From the NCBI GenBank assembly GCA_035654775.1, contig DASRWB010000051.1:1-39069 (forward strand): 39,069 nucleotides of DNA. The letters run 5' to 3'. Position numbers and translations under genes: made by a program. Below the pieces are notes generated by a model, which had not been told where the DNA came from, did not search any database, and was given only the letters and a program-made list of their open reading frames with translations. Origin of the DNA: HKST-UBA85 sp035654775. GTDB taxonomy: Bacteria; Bacteroidota; Bacteroidia; Flavobacteriales; Flavobacteriaceae. Shown piece after piece: positions 17,062-27,100 of the stretch. How positions within the stretch are numbered: position 1 is the stretch's first letter; each line of letters opens with the position of its first letter.

Positions 17062-18432
17062 ATGGCACAAAAACCAAGTATTCCCAAGGGTACACGAGAT
17101 TTTTCTCCCGAACAAGTAGCAAAGCGCAATTATATTTTTAAGGTGATAAAAACCCAGTTTGAACGTTTTGGTTTTCACCCAATTGAAACGCCCAGCTTTG
17201 AAAATTCCGACACTTTGATGGGAAAATATGGCGAAGAAGGCGATCGACTGATTTTTAAGATTTTGAATTCCGGAGATTTTTTGGCAAAGGTGAATGAAAA
17301 AATTTACCTCGAAAAAGATGCGACTAAAATAGCTTCCTTCATCTCCGAAAAAGCCTTACGCTATGATTTAACGGTGCCGTTTGCACGTTATGTTGTACAA
17401 CATCAAAATGAAATTGAGTTTCCGTTTAAGCGTTACCAAATGCAGCCCGTTTGGCGTGCCGACAAACCCCAAAAAGGTCGTTTCCGTGAATTCTACCAAT
17501 GTGATGCCGATGTAGTCGGGTCAAATTCCTTATGGCAAGATGTGGAATTTGTGCAACTATACGATGCGGTTTTTACAGCTTTAAAACTCAATGGAGTAAC
17601 AATTAAAATAAACAATCGTAAAATTTTATCGGGTATTGCAGAGGCTATTGGAGCGACGGATAAACTTATAGATTTTACGGTTGCTCTTGATAAACTCGAT
17701 AAAATAGGTGAAGACAAAGTCAAACAAGAAATGCTAAGTAAAGGGATTTCTGAAGAAGGAATAGCTAAATTAAAGCCTCTTTTTTCGCTTTCAGGTAATT
17801 TTGATTCCCAAATAGAACAACTTCAATCTATTCTTACCACTTCAGCGGAAGGAATGAAAGGCATTGAGGAACTTCAATTTATTCATAAAGCGGTTTCGGC
17901 TTTACAATTAGATTCAGCTACCTTGGTACTGGATGTAACTTTGGCACGCGGACTGAACTATTATACCGGAGCCATTTTTGAGGTGGCTGCGCCAGATGGT
18001 GTAAATATGGGTTCTATTGGTGGCGGCGGGCGTTATGATGATCTTACCGGTATTTTTGGTTTACCAAACGTTTCGGGTGTAGGTATTAGTTTTGGACTGG
18101 ATAGAATTTACCTGGTTATGGAGGAGTTGAATCTTTTTCCTGAAACCATTTCAGAAAGTATAAAAGTATTGTTTATAAATTTTGGAGAAGAAGAAGCTTT
18201 ATTTAGTCTACAAGCCATAAAGACCTTGCGAAAAAAGGGTATAAATGCTGAGTTGTATCCCGATTCGGTTAAAATGAAGAAGCAAATGCAGCACGCCAAT
18301 AAGCGCGAAGTACCTTTTGTAGTACTGGTAGGTGTAGAAGAAATTCGTTCAAATACCTATACGGTCAAGAATATGCGTTCTGGGGAACAGGAACAAGTTT
18401 CTTTGGAAAAACTCATTGAAATAGTACAATAA
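17062..18432 (+). CDS. hisS: Histidyl-tRNA synthetase
   Basis: This 456-residue class II synthetase charges tRNA-His. It opens with PSIPKGTRDFSPEQVAKRNY (motif 1 region), has motif 2 around GRFREFYQCDAD (from residue 139), the histidine-binding RGLNYYTG and GGGGRYDDL, and motif 3 GISFGLDR (Arg348). The C-terminal 90 residues form the anticodon-binding alpha/beta domain. Length is slightly longer than E. coli HisS because of a loop between motif 2 and the histidine site. It appears monocistronic; its stop codon lies in the A tract of a hairpin that also serves the leftward gene beyond. Confidence 0.98.
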   Translation: MAQKPSIPKGTRDFSPEQVAKRNYIFKVIKTQFERFGFHPIETPSFENSDTLMGKYGEEGDRLIFKILNSGDFLAKVNEKIYLEKDATKIASFISEKALRYDLTVPFARYVVQHQNEIEFPFKRYQMQPVWRADKPQKGRFREFYQCDADVVGSNSLWQDVEFVQLYDAVFTALKLNGVTIKINNRKILSGIAEAIGATDKLIDFTVALDKLDKIGEDKVKQEMLSKGISEEGIAKLKPLFSLSGNFDSQIEQLQSILTTSAEGMKGIEELQFIHKAVSALQLDSATLVLDVTLARGLNYYTGAIFEVAAPDGVNMGSIGGGGRYDDLTGIFGLPNVSGVGISFGLDRIYLVMEELNLFPETISESIKVLFINFGEEEALFSLQAIKTLRKKGINAELYPDSVKMKKQMQHANKREVPFVVLVGVEEIRSNTYTVKNMRSGEQEQVSLEKLIEIVQ

Positions 18433-18460
18433 AAAAGCCCCGAAAATTAATCCGGGGCTT
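18431..18460 (-). terminator. Intrinsic terminator for the leftward 1811-residue protein gene
   Basis: Arms AAGCCCCG (18435-18442) and CGGGGCTT (18453-18460) enclose a 10-nt loop. Read leftward the stem is followed by a run of six or more T, so it terminates the minus-strand transcript; read rightward it lacks a T tract, so it is a weaker stop for hisS although it sits immediately after the hisS stop codon. Confidence 0.85.
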
Positions 18461-18502
18461 CCAAAAGCGCAGCTAAATTTATGGTAGATTTGGGGCTACT
18501 TT

Positions 18503-21500
18503 TTATTTAACTAACACTTTTTTGGCTACCAATCCATCCTTGGTTTTTAGTTTTATTAAGTAGGTTCCTGCAGCCAAAGGTTGTGTTTTTATGGCTGTAG
18601 TTTCACGAGCTGTAGGAGTTTCGTTAATTATGGCTTGTCCCAATACATTATACATAGTGACATTTTCTATAAGTTCACTTTTTGGGTTTACTATCATAAT
18701 ACTCTTTTCGTCATTGTTGTAAAATACTTGTAAATCGGTATTTAATTCATTTTCATCAATGCCCAATGCATTTGTGGAGAATACAATTTCAAATCGGTCT
18801 AATACTGTTCCGGCATTAAGGAAAATGTCATAATTTGACGCTCTTAAATCGTGATAAATATTAAGTGCTTTGTCATGTAAATAGATTTCTAAAGTCTCAG
18901 GGACATTTTCTAGCTTGTCTATAGTAATGTTGTTCATTCCATTGCGATTCGTATGCAAACCAAGCGGTAATACCGTATTCTGATTGATAACATCAATTCC
19001 TTGAATGGTGAATTTTTCGTCTCCAATCATCCAGTACATATCGTCCATTTGTTCTTCGTTGAGTTTACCATCAAATCCCCATTCATAATCTGCAGAAGCT
19101 CTTTCGTCAACCGTAACCAGTAATTGCCTGTGAATAGTGTTTACAGAATTAAATCCTATTCTTAATTTCATTCGCATATCTGTATTTTCAGTTTCCTCAG
19201 TTCTGGGTTGAGTTTGTGCTTCTCTAACAAATACTGAAGAAGCACTTCCTTCTTTTTGAAAGATACGCTGGTTGTTATTGAACTCTATATTTCCTGACGC
19301 TTCGGCTATAACAAAAAAGCCTTGAGCCACCGGAATGTATCTGCCGGGAATTTTGGTAGGAGTACCGTCGGTACTTACATCAGGGTCACTGGTTCCCAAA
19401 GATGCTGATGGTGCACCACCGGAAAGGTTGTAGGTTGCATATCCGCCTTGGTATTCGGCCAGAATGTGCGAACCGCCGCCCCAATGTTCCCAAAAATATA
19501 AAGTTCCTGTTAAACCACCGGAGCCGGCAATAGTAGGGCCGTTGTCCAGAATAAATTGTTCAGCATCTAAAGCAGACGGATACGGGTTTCCAACAAGGTA
19601 GTTATTTCCATCTGCAATAAACAGGCTGATTTCGCCATTGTTGGGTTTTCCTTCCAATACATAATTTTGTTCTAAAAATACAGCACCACCAGTGTTTGCT
19701 ACACCTTTCATCGTAAATCCTTCACCCGCATTTAAAGTGCCGGTACTTCTTACGTGTTGCCACGATGCATAGTCGTCATCCAATTGGTTGGCAAATTTCC
19801 AAATCCAGTAATCCGCAATCCCTATGGGTGTTCCTGCACTTCCGTTATATCCTGAAGTGATAAAATTAATGGACATTGGAGAGGCTGCATTTGTACCGTC
19901 TTTAAAAATATTTGGAAGCGCATAGCTGTTATTGTTTGTTGTGATATTGCTTACACCAACCGGTGATGACCAATAGTTGTAGGTGTATAAGTCTCGAGTA
20001 CCTTGTTGGTCTTTTTCCAGTGTTCCGGAACTGTTTACGGCCAAGTCACTGTTGAGAGACTGGATTAATTGCGATTCGCCTTCCAAATCTATTTTACCAT
20101 CGAGCTTTAAATAATGTGTTAAGGTAAGTCCATATCCTGACTTTAAAGTATTGTTTCCTTGTACAGTAAGTTTATTTGAATCAACAAATAAAGCTAACAG
20201 GTTTCTGTTGCCGTTGTTTGCTGCAGGCAAACTACTGTTGTCCATAGTAACATTATGGTTAGTTACTACAATATTCCAATCAACAGTTTTGGTGTTATCT
20301 ACTAAAGAAACGGCTCCGGGTTTGGTTTGCAGGTTACCGTTTTCCCATGTAGAACTGTTGTCCCAGTCGCCATTAGAGTTAGAAACGTAGGGTAGTGGAG
20401 CAGTTTGTCTGTCAACCGTTCTTAAGTTTCTTAAGGCACCTTGATTTCCTTTACCTGATTCGTCTTTTGTGTTTGTATAGGTATATCTGGACATTGGGTA
20501 ATATCCTGCCAGGTCATTCCAAGGAACCGTAGCGATATCATCTTTTGTTGGTGATACACTTCTTGCTACAAAATATTTTCCGCCAACAAAAGCGCTGTTG
20601 TCCCGGATTTCTTGATTCATGATGTACCTGAGTTGGGCTTCAGTTAAGGCTCTTTCCCAAACTCTGACTTCATCAATATTACCTTGAAAAAAGGCTGTTG
20701 GCGCATTTTTTCCGGCAGCACCAATAAAGAAGGATTGTGTTGTAGAGGCAGGTGGAGTTAGTGTTTCCTGTTTATCTTCAACACCGTCAATATACATTTT
20801 AGCTATACTTCCGTCAAATACAACAGCTACATGATGCCATTGATTAACAGGTATTACTACATCTGAGGCAATGGCTTGTGTTGTTCCGTTTTTCCAAGAC
20901 ATTTCAACTTTACCGGTTGCTGTTATTTTAAAATCGTAGCCTTCAGAATACGCTACATCTCTTTTGGATAAAATGGATTTGTCTTCCGAACCGGTTTCTC
21001 TCATTATCCAAGCAGATACGGTAAATTCTGAGCTGTTTAGGTTTAAAGCGTTTTCCATGTCAATATAATCTGTAGTACCATTAAAGTATACAGATCTGGA
21101 ATATACTTTTTCAGGAGCCCAGCCAAAAGTTATGTATTTGGTTCCGTCAAAATCGTAATTTGTTTTTACAATATCTTCGCCTAGCTCGTTTACGTCTTCA
21201 TACATAATTCGGTAATCGGCTGTAGGATCGAAGTTTGGGGTGTCTGAAATAAACATCAGGTAGCGTCCATCCGGTGGTGTGGCTGTTCTGATGGCACTTC
21301 TAAGTACGGCAATTTCAACCGAAGGTATATCGCCACCGCGTTCTACTACTTTCCAGGTTCTGGCTATCCCGTGAAAATCAACTTCAGTAACGGGTGCGCC
21401 GGGTATGGCAGAACTCATATTAACAACTACGTCTACTGAAGGGTCGTCTAAATTGACACCGTCGTTGCCCCAAATTAAAAACTCTTTATCGTTAAGTGTA

Positions 21501-23938
21501 TTTGGGTTTAGGTTGTTAGTGTCATAAATTTGGTTAATACCCATGGTAAGTACACCTTGTGTTCTTCCGGTTCCATCAGTGGCATTATTTACACTTCGCG
21601 ATTGTTTTTGGTATAGTTCAGAGGCATCGTCACGTCCAATTCCAGCAATATCATAATTAAAAACATCTTCAGCCGGTGAACCGGTATTAACATCCCATAT
21701 TACTGTCCCATCGCTATTTACATAGTCTTGAGAAGTTCCGTTTACGCCAAGGGTAATTCCCCACTTGAGCGCTAAATAGGATTGTATTCTGTTTCGCTCT
21801 TGGGTTAAATCGGTGTCATTTTTTCGGGTTTTATAAGATACTACTTCACCTATTCTTGCATTGGTGGTAGCTTCCCATCCTTCACTTCGACCAATCCAAA
21901 ACCTAGTATCGCTGGAGTTCATGAATTCCTCAGTATCATTTTGCATAGTTTCAATATCTACTGCGTTGTAAAATAACTCCTGAAGAGTGTTGGTTGTGTT
22001 GTTTCGGGTGTTAATTATCCCAACATTATCGTAGGAAGCTGAGCCACCTTGAGCTACTGCGTAACCATCTGGCGGACTTTGTCCTGTATTGTAGGTGTCG
22101 TGTGCGTAACAAATGACTTCGTTGCTTACACGTCCGGTAAAGTCACCAAAACCAATACCTGTTGTATCTGTGGCATTGGTATCAACATGTGAGTCGCCAC
22201 AAATGACGTCCATAAAACCAAAATTGTTGTCAACAACTGTATCATCGGGTATTATCACAATGAAAATTTCTTGTGTAAAATAGCCATAATCTCCGGTTAG
22301 AAATTGAGAGTTTACTCTATCGTGAGAGTAATCACTATCTAAAGAGAATGAAGAGAAAACATTATCAAATTCAACTACAGGGTTAAAGTTTACGTTTTTA
22401 AACGGATTATCTCTGTAGGTTGGTGCTTGGTCCGGAATTTGAGGTCTTACATTACTTCCAATACCTTGGTCTTCCCAGGTTAAAACACTTTCGCCGTCGG
22501 CATAAGCTAAACCGTCATTGGCTTTCAGCCACAATGATAAATCTGTGGTTATCCCTCCGGGACCAAAAGTGGGATTGGGTTTGTCTTCAATACTTATGTT
22601 ATCTATAGAAATATCGCTTCTGTCACTACCACCTGTGTTTCCTTGAATTCTAATCTTTATGGTTTGTCCTATATAATCACTTAAGTCAAAACTTAAAGGA
22701 ATCCAGGATGAATTTCCGGAGGTTTGAACGTAACCGGTTATAGTTTTAAGGTTTTCAGGATAAGTCATTCCTCCATCCGTACTTAAATCAACACTCATAG
22801 AGCCTGTATTAAGTCCAAACATGTGATAAAAGAAGGTAAACCTAGGGTTTGTGGTTCCAGTTAAGTCTATACAAGGACTAACCAGATTTGCAGTACTTGA
22901 TAAATTGTTTGTGGCTTCGGTATACATATAATAAACACCGTCACAGGTAGGATTGGGTCCAGTACTTGTGGTGGGTGTAGTACCTGTATGCCGTGTCCAG
23001 TCAAAATTATCTCCTGTATCTTGTTGCCATAAACCGATTCCGGTTTCAAAACTTTCTGTGTAAGGAAATGTAGTTACATAACCTCCGCAAGCGTCCACAC
23101 CGGTACCTTGGATAGTAAAGGTATACGGATTTTCGTCGTTGTCATCATTAGCGATTGAAACTGACGCAGTCCTCAGTCCTAAAGCTGAAGGATCAAAGGT
23201 AATGGTAAACGTAGTTGTATTGCCGACATTGATTGAATTTGATGGAATAGCAGTTAAGGTAAAATCAGAAGCATTTGCTCCGCTAATTGAAACGTAGGGA
23301 GAAATGTCTGTAAGATTTAATGTAGCTGATCCTGTATTTTGAATGGTAAATGTGTTTGAGTTTGTTCCACCGGATTCATTTACACTCCCAAAATCGGTGT
23401 CGTCGTTTCCCGAAGGAGTTATGTCTCCGTTTGTTATACTGTTCCCATTTCCGACGATGTTTATTTCGGGCTGAGGTGTTATACCTTCACCTTGAATAGT
23501 AAAGGTATAGGGCTGTTCATCTGCGCCGGCCGAATTGTTCTCAATAGTAACCAAAGCAGATTTTGTACCGTTGCTGGTAGGAGTAAAGGTTATCGTAAAT
23601 GTGTCTGAATTGCTCCTTTGAATAGTAGTGATACTACTTGAGATAGAAAACTCACCGGCATCGGGACCGGAAAGTGATATTGAAGAAACAGTTAAAACAT
23701 TGCTACTGGGATTACCGCCACTATGGGTGTTTTGAACCGTAATGGTGTGCACAGTGTTATTTCCTATGAACACCGAACCAAAATCGGTATCATCACTCAC
23801 TAAGGGTGCTTGAGGTCCGGGTGTACTATCGGGAATAGTGTTCCCATTACCAACCACATTTATATTCTGACTCTGAGAATATGAATTTATGGAAAACAAT
23901 AATAGTATAAAATATACTATGTGGGTATAAAGTTTCAT
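18503..23938 (-). CDS. Giant T9SS-secreted multidomain protein with choice-of-anchor, MAM-like and LamG domains
   Basis: This protein has 1811 residues. Domain order by eye: signal peptide (1-21); two choice-of-anchor D-like Ig repeats (about 22-150 and 158-283), both opening with VVGNGN/IVGNGN and DDTDFGSV; a MAM-like jelly roll starting PYTESFETG (about 293-450); a lectin-like region (about 470-930) containing DLSLWLKANDGLAYADGE and ending with IQSYLALKWGITLG, which I recall as DUF8202; a LamG/concanavalin-like domain (about 948-1108); a block with YWSSP, GNPYPSA and YIPVAQGFFV (about 1313-1560); a tail domain (about 1589-1721); and a type A T9SS sorting domain (about 1735-1811). The architecture implies export by T9SS and attachment to, or release from, the cell surface, probably for adhesion or polymer binding. 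No catalytic motif was recognised. It is monocistronic, with its own promoter and terminator. Confidence 0.9.
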   Translation of the reverse strand: MKLYTHIVYFILLLFSINSYSQSQNINVVGNGNTIPDSTPGPQAPLVSDDTDFGSVFIGNNTVHTITVQNTHSGGNPSSNVLTVSSISLSGPDAGEFSISSSITTIQRSNSDTFTITFTPTSNGTKSALVTIENNSAGADEQPYTFTIQGEGITPQPEINIVGNGNSITNGDITPSGNDDTDFGSVNESGGTNSNTFTIQNTGSATLNLTDISPYVSISGANASDFTLTAIPSNSINVGNTTTFTITFDPSALGLRTASVSIANDDNDENPYTFTIQGTGVDACGGYVTTFPYTESFETGIGLWQQDTGDNFDWTRHTGTTPTTSTGPNPTCDGVYYMYTEATNNLSSTANLVSPCIDLTGTTNPRFTFFYHMFGLNTGSMSVDLSTDGGMTYPENLKTITGYVQTSGNSSWIPLSFDLSDYIGQTIKIRIQGNTGGSDRSDISIDNISIEDKPNPTFGPGGITTDLSLWLKANDGLAYADGESVLTWEDQGIGSNVRPQIPDQAPTYRDNPFKNVNFNPVVEFDNVFSSFSLDSDYSHDRVNSQFLTGDYGYFTQEIFIVIIPDDTVVDNNFGFMDVICGDSHVDTNATDTTGIGFGDFTGRVSNEVICYAHDTYNTGQSPPDGYAVAQGGSASYDNVGIINTRNNTTNTLQELFYNAVDIETMQNDTEEFMNSSDTRFWIGRSEGWEATTNARIGEVVSYKTRKNDTDLTQERNRIQSYLALKWGITLGVNGTSQDYVNSDGTVIWDVNTGSPAEDVFNYDIAGIGRDDASELYQKQSRSVNNATDGTGRTQGVLTMGINQIYDTNNLNPNTLNDKEFLIWGNDGVNLDDPSVDVVVNMSSAIPGAPVTEVDFHGIARTWKVVERGGDIPSVEIAVLRSAIRTATPPDGRYLMFISDTPNFDPTADYRIMYEDVNELGEDIVKTNYDFDGTKYITFGWAPEKVYSRSVYFNGTTDYIDMENALNLNSSEFTVSAWIMRETGSEDKSILSKRDVAYSEGYDFKITATGKVEMSWKNGTTQAIASDVVIPVNQWHHVAVVFDGSIAKMYIDGVEDKQETLTPPASTTQSFFIGAAGKNAPTAFFQGNIDEVRVWERALTEAQLRYIMNQEIRDNSAFVGGKYFVARSVSPTKDDIATVPWNDLAGYYPMSRYTYTNTKDESGKGNQGALRNLRTVDRQTAPLPYVSNSNGDWDNSSTWENGNLQTKPGAVSLVDNTKTVDWNIVVTNHNVTMDNSSLPAANNGNRNLLALFVDSNKLTVQGNNTLKSGYGLTLTHYLKLDGKIDLEGESQLIQSLNSDLAVNSSGTLEKDQQGTRDLYTYNYWSSPVGVSNITTNNNSYALPNIFKDGTNAASPMSINFITSGYNGSAGTPIGIADYWIWKFANQLDDDYASWQHVRSTGTLNAGEGFTMKGVANTGGAVFLEQNYVLEGKPNNGEISLFIADGNNYLVGNPYPSALDAEQFILDNGPTIAGSGGLTGTLYFWEHWGGGSHILAEYQGGYATYNLSGGAPSASLGTSDPDVSTDGTPTKIPGRYIPVAQGFFVIAEASGNIEFNNNQRIFQKEGSASSVFVREAQTQPRTEETENTDMRMKLRIGFNSVNTIHRQLLVTVDERASADYEWGFDGKLNEEQMDDMYWMIGDEKFTIQGIDVINQNTVLPLGLHTNRNGMNNITIDKLENVPETLEIYLHDKALNIYHDLRASNYDIFLNAGTVLDRFEIVFSTNALGIDENELNTDLQVFYNNDEKSIMIVNPKSELIENVTMYNVLGQAIINETPTARETTAIKTQPLAAGTYLIKLKTKDGLVAKKVLVK

Positions 23939-23989
23939 AAGCAGTTAAATTTTAGTGTTTTGGGACTAACTAATTATTTTTTACTTTTT

Positions 23990-24022
23990 CAAATATACTA
24001 AAAATGTTCCACGAAATGCAAA
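23990..24022 (-). promoter_or_regulatory. Probable promoter of the 1811-residue protein gene
   Basis: On the minus strand TATATTTG (23990-23997) exactly matches the -7 consensus; 21 nt further upstream lies a T run ending TTTG (24019-24022) that fits the -33 element. Leader length would be about 45-50 nt. Confidence 0.6.
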
Positions 24023-24038
24023 AAAAATCGATAAAATG
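24013..24038 (-). promoter_or_regulatory. Shared upstream element, copy A
   Basis: Plus-strand form: GAAATGC, eight A, then TCGATAAAATG. Copy B (27832-27857) agrees at 24 of 26 positions, and copy C (28803-28823) keeps GC, seven A, and CGATAAAA. Each lies 65-85 nt before the start codon of a leftward secreted-protein gene. It overlaps the -33 element of this gene. Confidence 0.5.
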
Positions 24039-24080
24039 CAGATGTGAATTATAATAAATTGATTATCAATTATATAAAAA

Positions 24081-24105
24081 TCAGGAATAGTAGGAATATT
24101 CCTGA
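24081..24105 (-). terminator. Intrinsic terminator of the M14 carboxypeptidase gene
   Basis: A 9-bp stem TCAGGAATA (24081-24089) / TATTCCTGA (24097-24105) with a 7-nt loop is followed on the minus strand by TTTTTATAT. It lies just after the stop of the 24120 gene and upstream of the next gene's regulatory region. Confidence 0.85.
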
Positions 24106-24119
24106 CTTTTATCATGATT

Positions 24120-27100
24120 TTAGTACTTGATAAGCTTTTTAATCATATTAATTTTAGTTGTTTTGTTAATTATTTTTATAAAATAGTGACCTTGCTCAAT
24201 ATTTAAGTTCTTTATTTCTAATATGTTATTAGTGGGTTGTGCTGTTTGCTCATACACTTTTCGACCATTTACATCGAAGAGTTGAATACTATATTCCGTG
24301 TCGTTTCTTAACTCCAACATTAATGTAGTATTAAATGGATTAGGGTATAATTTTATTGAATCCATTTCGTCAACGGTTGGGATTCCTAAACTGTTTTCTG
24401 TAACAGTAACCATTGCATCACAGTTGGAAACATTTCCGGATTGATCCATAATTGTCAATGTTACCATATTTATACCAACATTATCTGTTGTAAAATTATA
24501 TTGACTCAAGCCCATGGAATTAATACCGCAATTATCAAAAGACCCATTATCAATATCATTTACGGTAATGGAAGCATCACCAAATACATCGAGTTCTATA
24601 GTTATATCCTTTGTGATACAAACAGGGTCAATTATATCTCCGTTATTTGATACTTCCCAAACGCACGTATTGTTATTAAATGAAGCTGTTTCCCAGCATT
24701 CTGTTTCAGGTTCCACAGGTTGTGAACCTTGATTTTCCCAGACACAAAGCGTATCGTTAAACTGGTAATCATCCCAACAATTGGTGGCGGTTGGTTCCAC
24801 AGGTTGTGCACCTTGGTTTTCCCATACACAAAGCGTTGTGTTAAACTGGAAATCATCCCAACAGTTGGTCGCGGTTGGTTCTGTAGGTTGTGCACCTAAG
24901 TTTTCCCAGGCACAAAGCGTGTCGTTAAACTGGAAATCATCCCAGCAGTTGGTTGCGGTTGGTTCCACAGGTTGTGCACCTAAGTTTTCCCACACGCAAA
25001 GTGTTTCGTTAAACTGGTAATCATCCCAGCAGTTAGTCGCGGTTGGTTCCGCAGGCTGCGAGCCTAAGTTTTCCCATGCACAAAGTGTATTGTTGAACTG
25101 GTAGTCGTCCCAGCAGTTAGTCGCGGTTGGTTCTGCAGGTTGTGAGCCTATGTTTTCCCATACACAAAGCGTTGTGTTAAACTGGTAGTCATCCCAGCAG
25201 TTGGTTGCGGTAGGAGTGGCTTGTTGATTTACAGTTACAACAGCCACACAACTATCTGTATTGTTTAAATCGTTAGGATCTGTCGCTGTAAGCGTAACAT
25301 TATTAGCTCCTATGTTTGAACAATCAAATGAGAAAACATCAATCGATAGATTGCCTTCACTATTTCCATTGTCAATCGCTGAAGCAGAGATTGTGACGTT
25401 TCCGGTTTCGTCTAAAGTTACCGTGATATCTTTACAGTCGGCAACCGGAGTAATGGAAGCATCAGATGCTGTAAAGCTTATTGTATCAATAGCTATATCG
25501 CTTGTTGACTGACCGTTGACAGAACCTATGGTTGCTACAAACCGTAGTCGAACATATTGATTTAGGTATGCAGCCAAGTCTATTGTATTGGTGTACCATT
25601 GGTCATTTTGATTTCCTGATAAACTCCAAAGCGTTGTCCAGTTGCTTCCGTCATTCGTTGATATTTGCAAAGCTAACGAACCCATTTGACTTCCATACAT
25701 GTGATAAGCAAATGAAAAATCTGCGTCAGCTTTGTTGTTTAAATTATAGCATGGACTATTTAAAATGGTACTATTATTAGATTGTCCGTTGGCTTCGGCA
25801 TATAAATAAAAAGTACTGCTATATCCAGAAGATGGGCCGGTGCTATTGCTTGGTGTACTTCCGGAGTTTCTTGTCCAGTTAAAGTTATCACTTGTTTCTT
25901 GTGTCCAGTCAGCAAAACCACTTTCAAAACTTTCGTTATACGGATAAGCATTGATTAAGGTTCCTGAACACGGTGGTGGAGTTGTAGTGGTAAATAAAAC
26001 GGAACTGCTGTAAGGTGACGTATCGGTGTTACAAAGACTTCTTACTTGTACTTCATATTGGGTAGATTGATTTAAACCGGATAAATTTACCGAGTTATTT
26101 GACGTACTTACAGTGGTCCAGGTTGGAGAACCTACTTCGCGGTATTGGTATTCATAAGTAGCTCCTGTTATAGCATTCCAGCTTATGGTAGCTGTGGTAG
26201 CCTGAACATTTGATGAAGCTAAATTTGAAGGTGCTGAACCGGCTATTGGCGTTAAAAGAATGTCGGATAAGATTTTTGTTTCATAATTGGTAATTGTTTG
26301 CCCGGACAAAGTTACGGGTTGGTAACAATCGGCTTCAAACAAGATGTCATAGGTTCCGGCATACACAGGTCTGTAATAATCCCCATGTGGTAAGGTGCTT
26401 ACCGTATGCGAACCGGCATTATCGTGACCTACCAGTGTAACGGTGGCTTCAATAGGGTCTCCGGTAACGGCATCTTTAACTATACCCTGAAATCCATAGG
26501 TTCCTTGAATCAAATATTCAATTAAAGCTTCACGGTTGTAATTCCAGTGATTGACTAACTGATTGGAAGGGATGAGTTTTACATCGGAGAGTTCTATAGT
26601 TGTTTCCTTACACTGGTAATAAAAATTCATATAATCTTGACGTCCGCCATATACACGGTACCAATCTGCACCATGAGTAATTCCATTATTTAAATAGTCC
26701 ATGTAACCGGCCGGACCATCAGCTTGACAGTTATCAGCATATTCTCTGGAAACATGAATAAACCAGTCGTCATCAGCATGTCTGTCGTACGTATTGTCCC
26801 AAGGATAGTTAACCACTTCTACACCTCCGTGAAAGTTTGCAGAAAGTACAAAATGGGTGTTTTCAGCCAGTGTCATGAAATGCTGTGTTTCTAATTCGTA
26901 TGCCGTATGTCCGTTAGCGTGCGGACCGGCAACATTATCCGGATAATTTCGGTTTAAGTCAAGTCCGTTGGCATTGGCGCGTCTGGCGTTGACCACGGAT
27001 GTATTACTAGGGTCGTTGTAATAGGTGCCATCCGGGTTTGCCATGGGATTAATCCATATTTCGGAATTGTCTATTAAATTTTTAATACGAAGATGATCAG

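Noticed and set aside
24441..25020. Rightward open frames within the carboxypeptidase gene, including one with repeats
   Set aside because: They are antisense shadows of the 84-bp repeats and lack start context, signal peptides or family matches.
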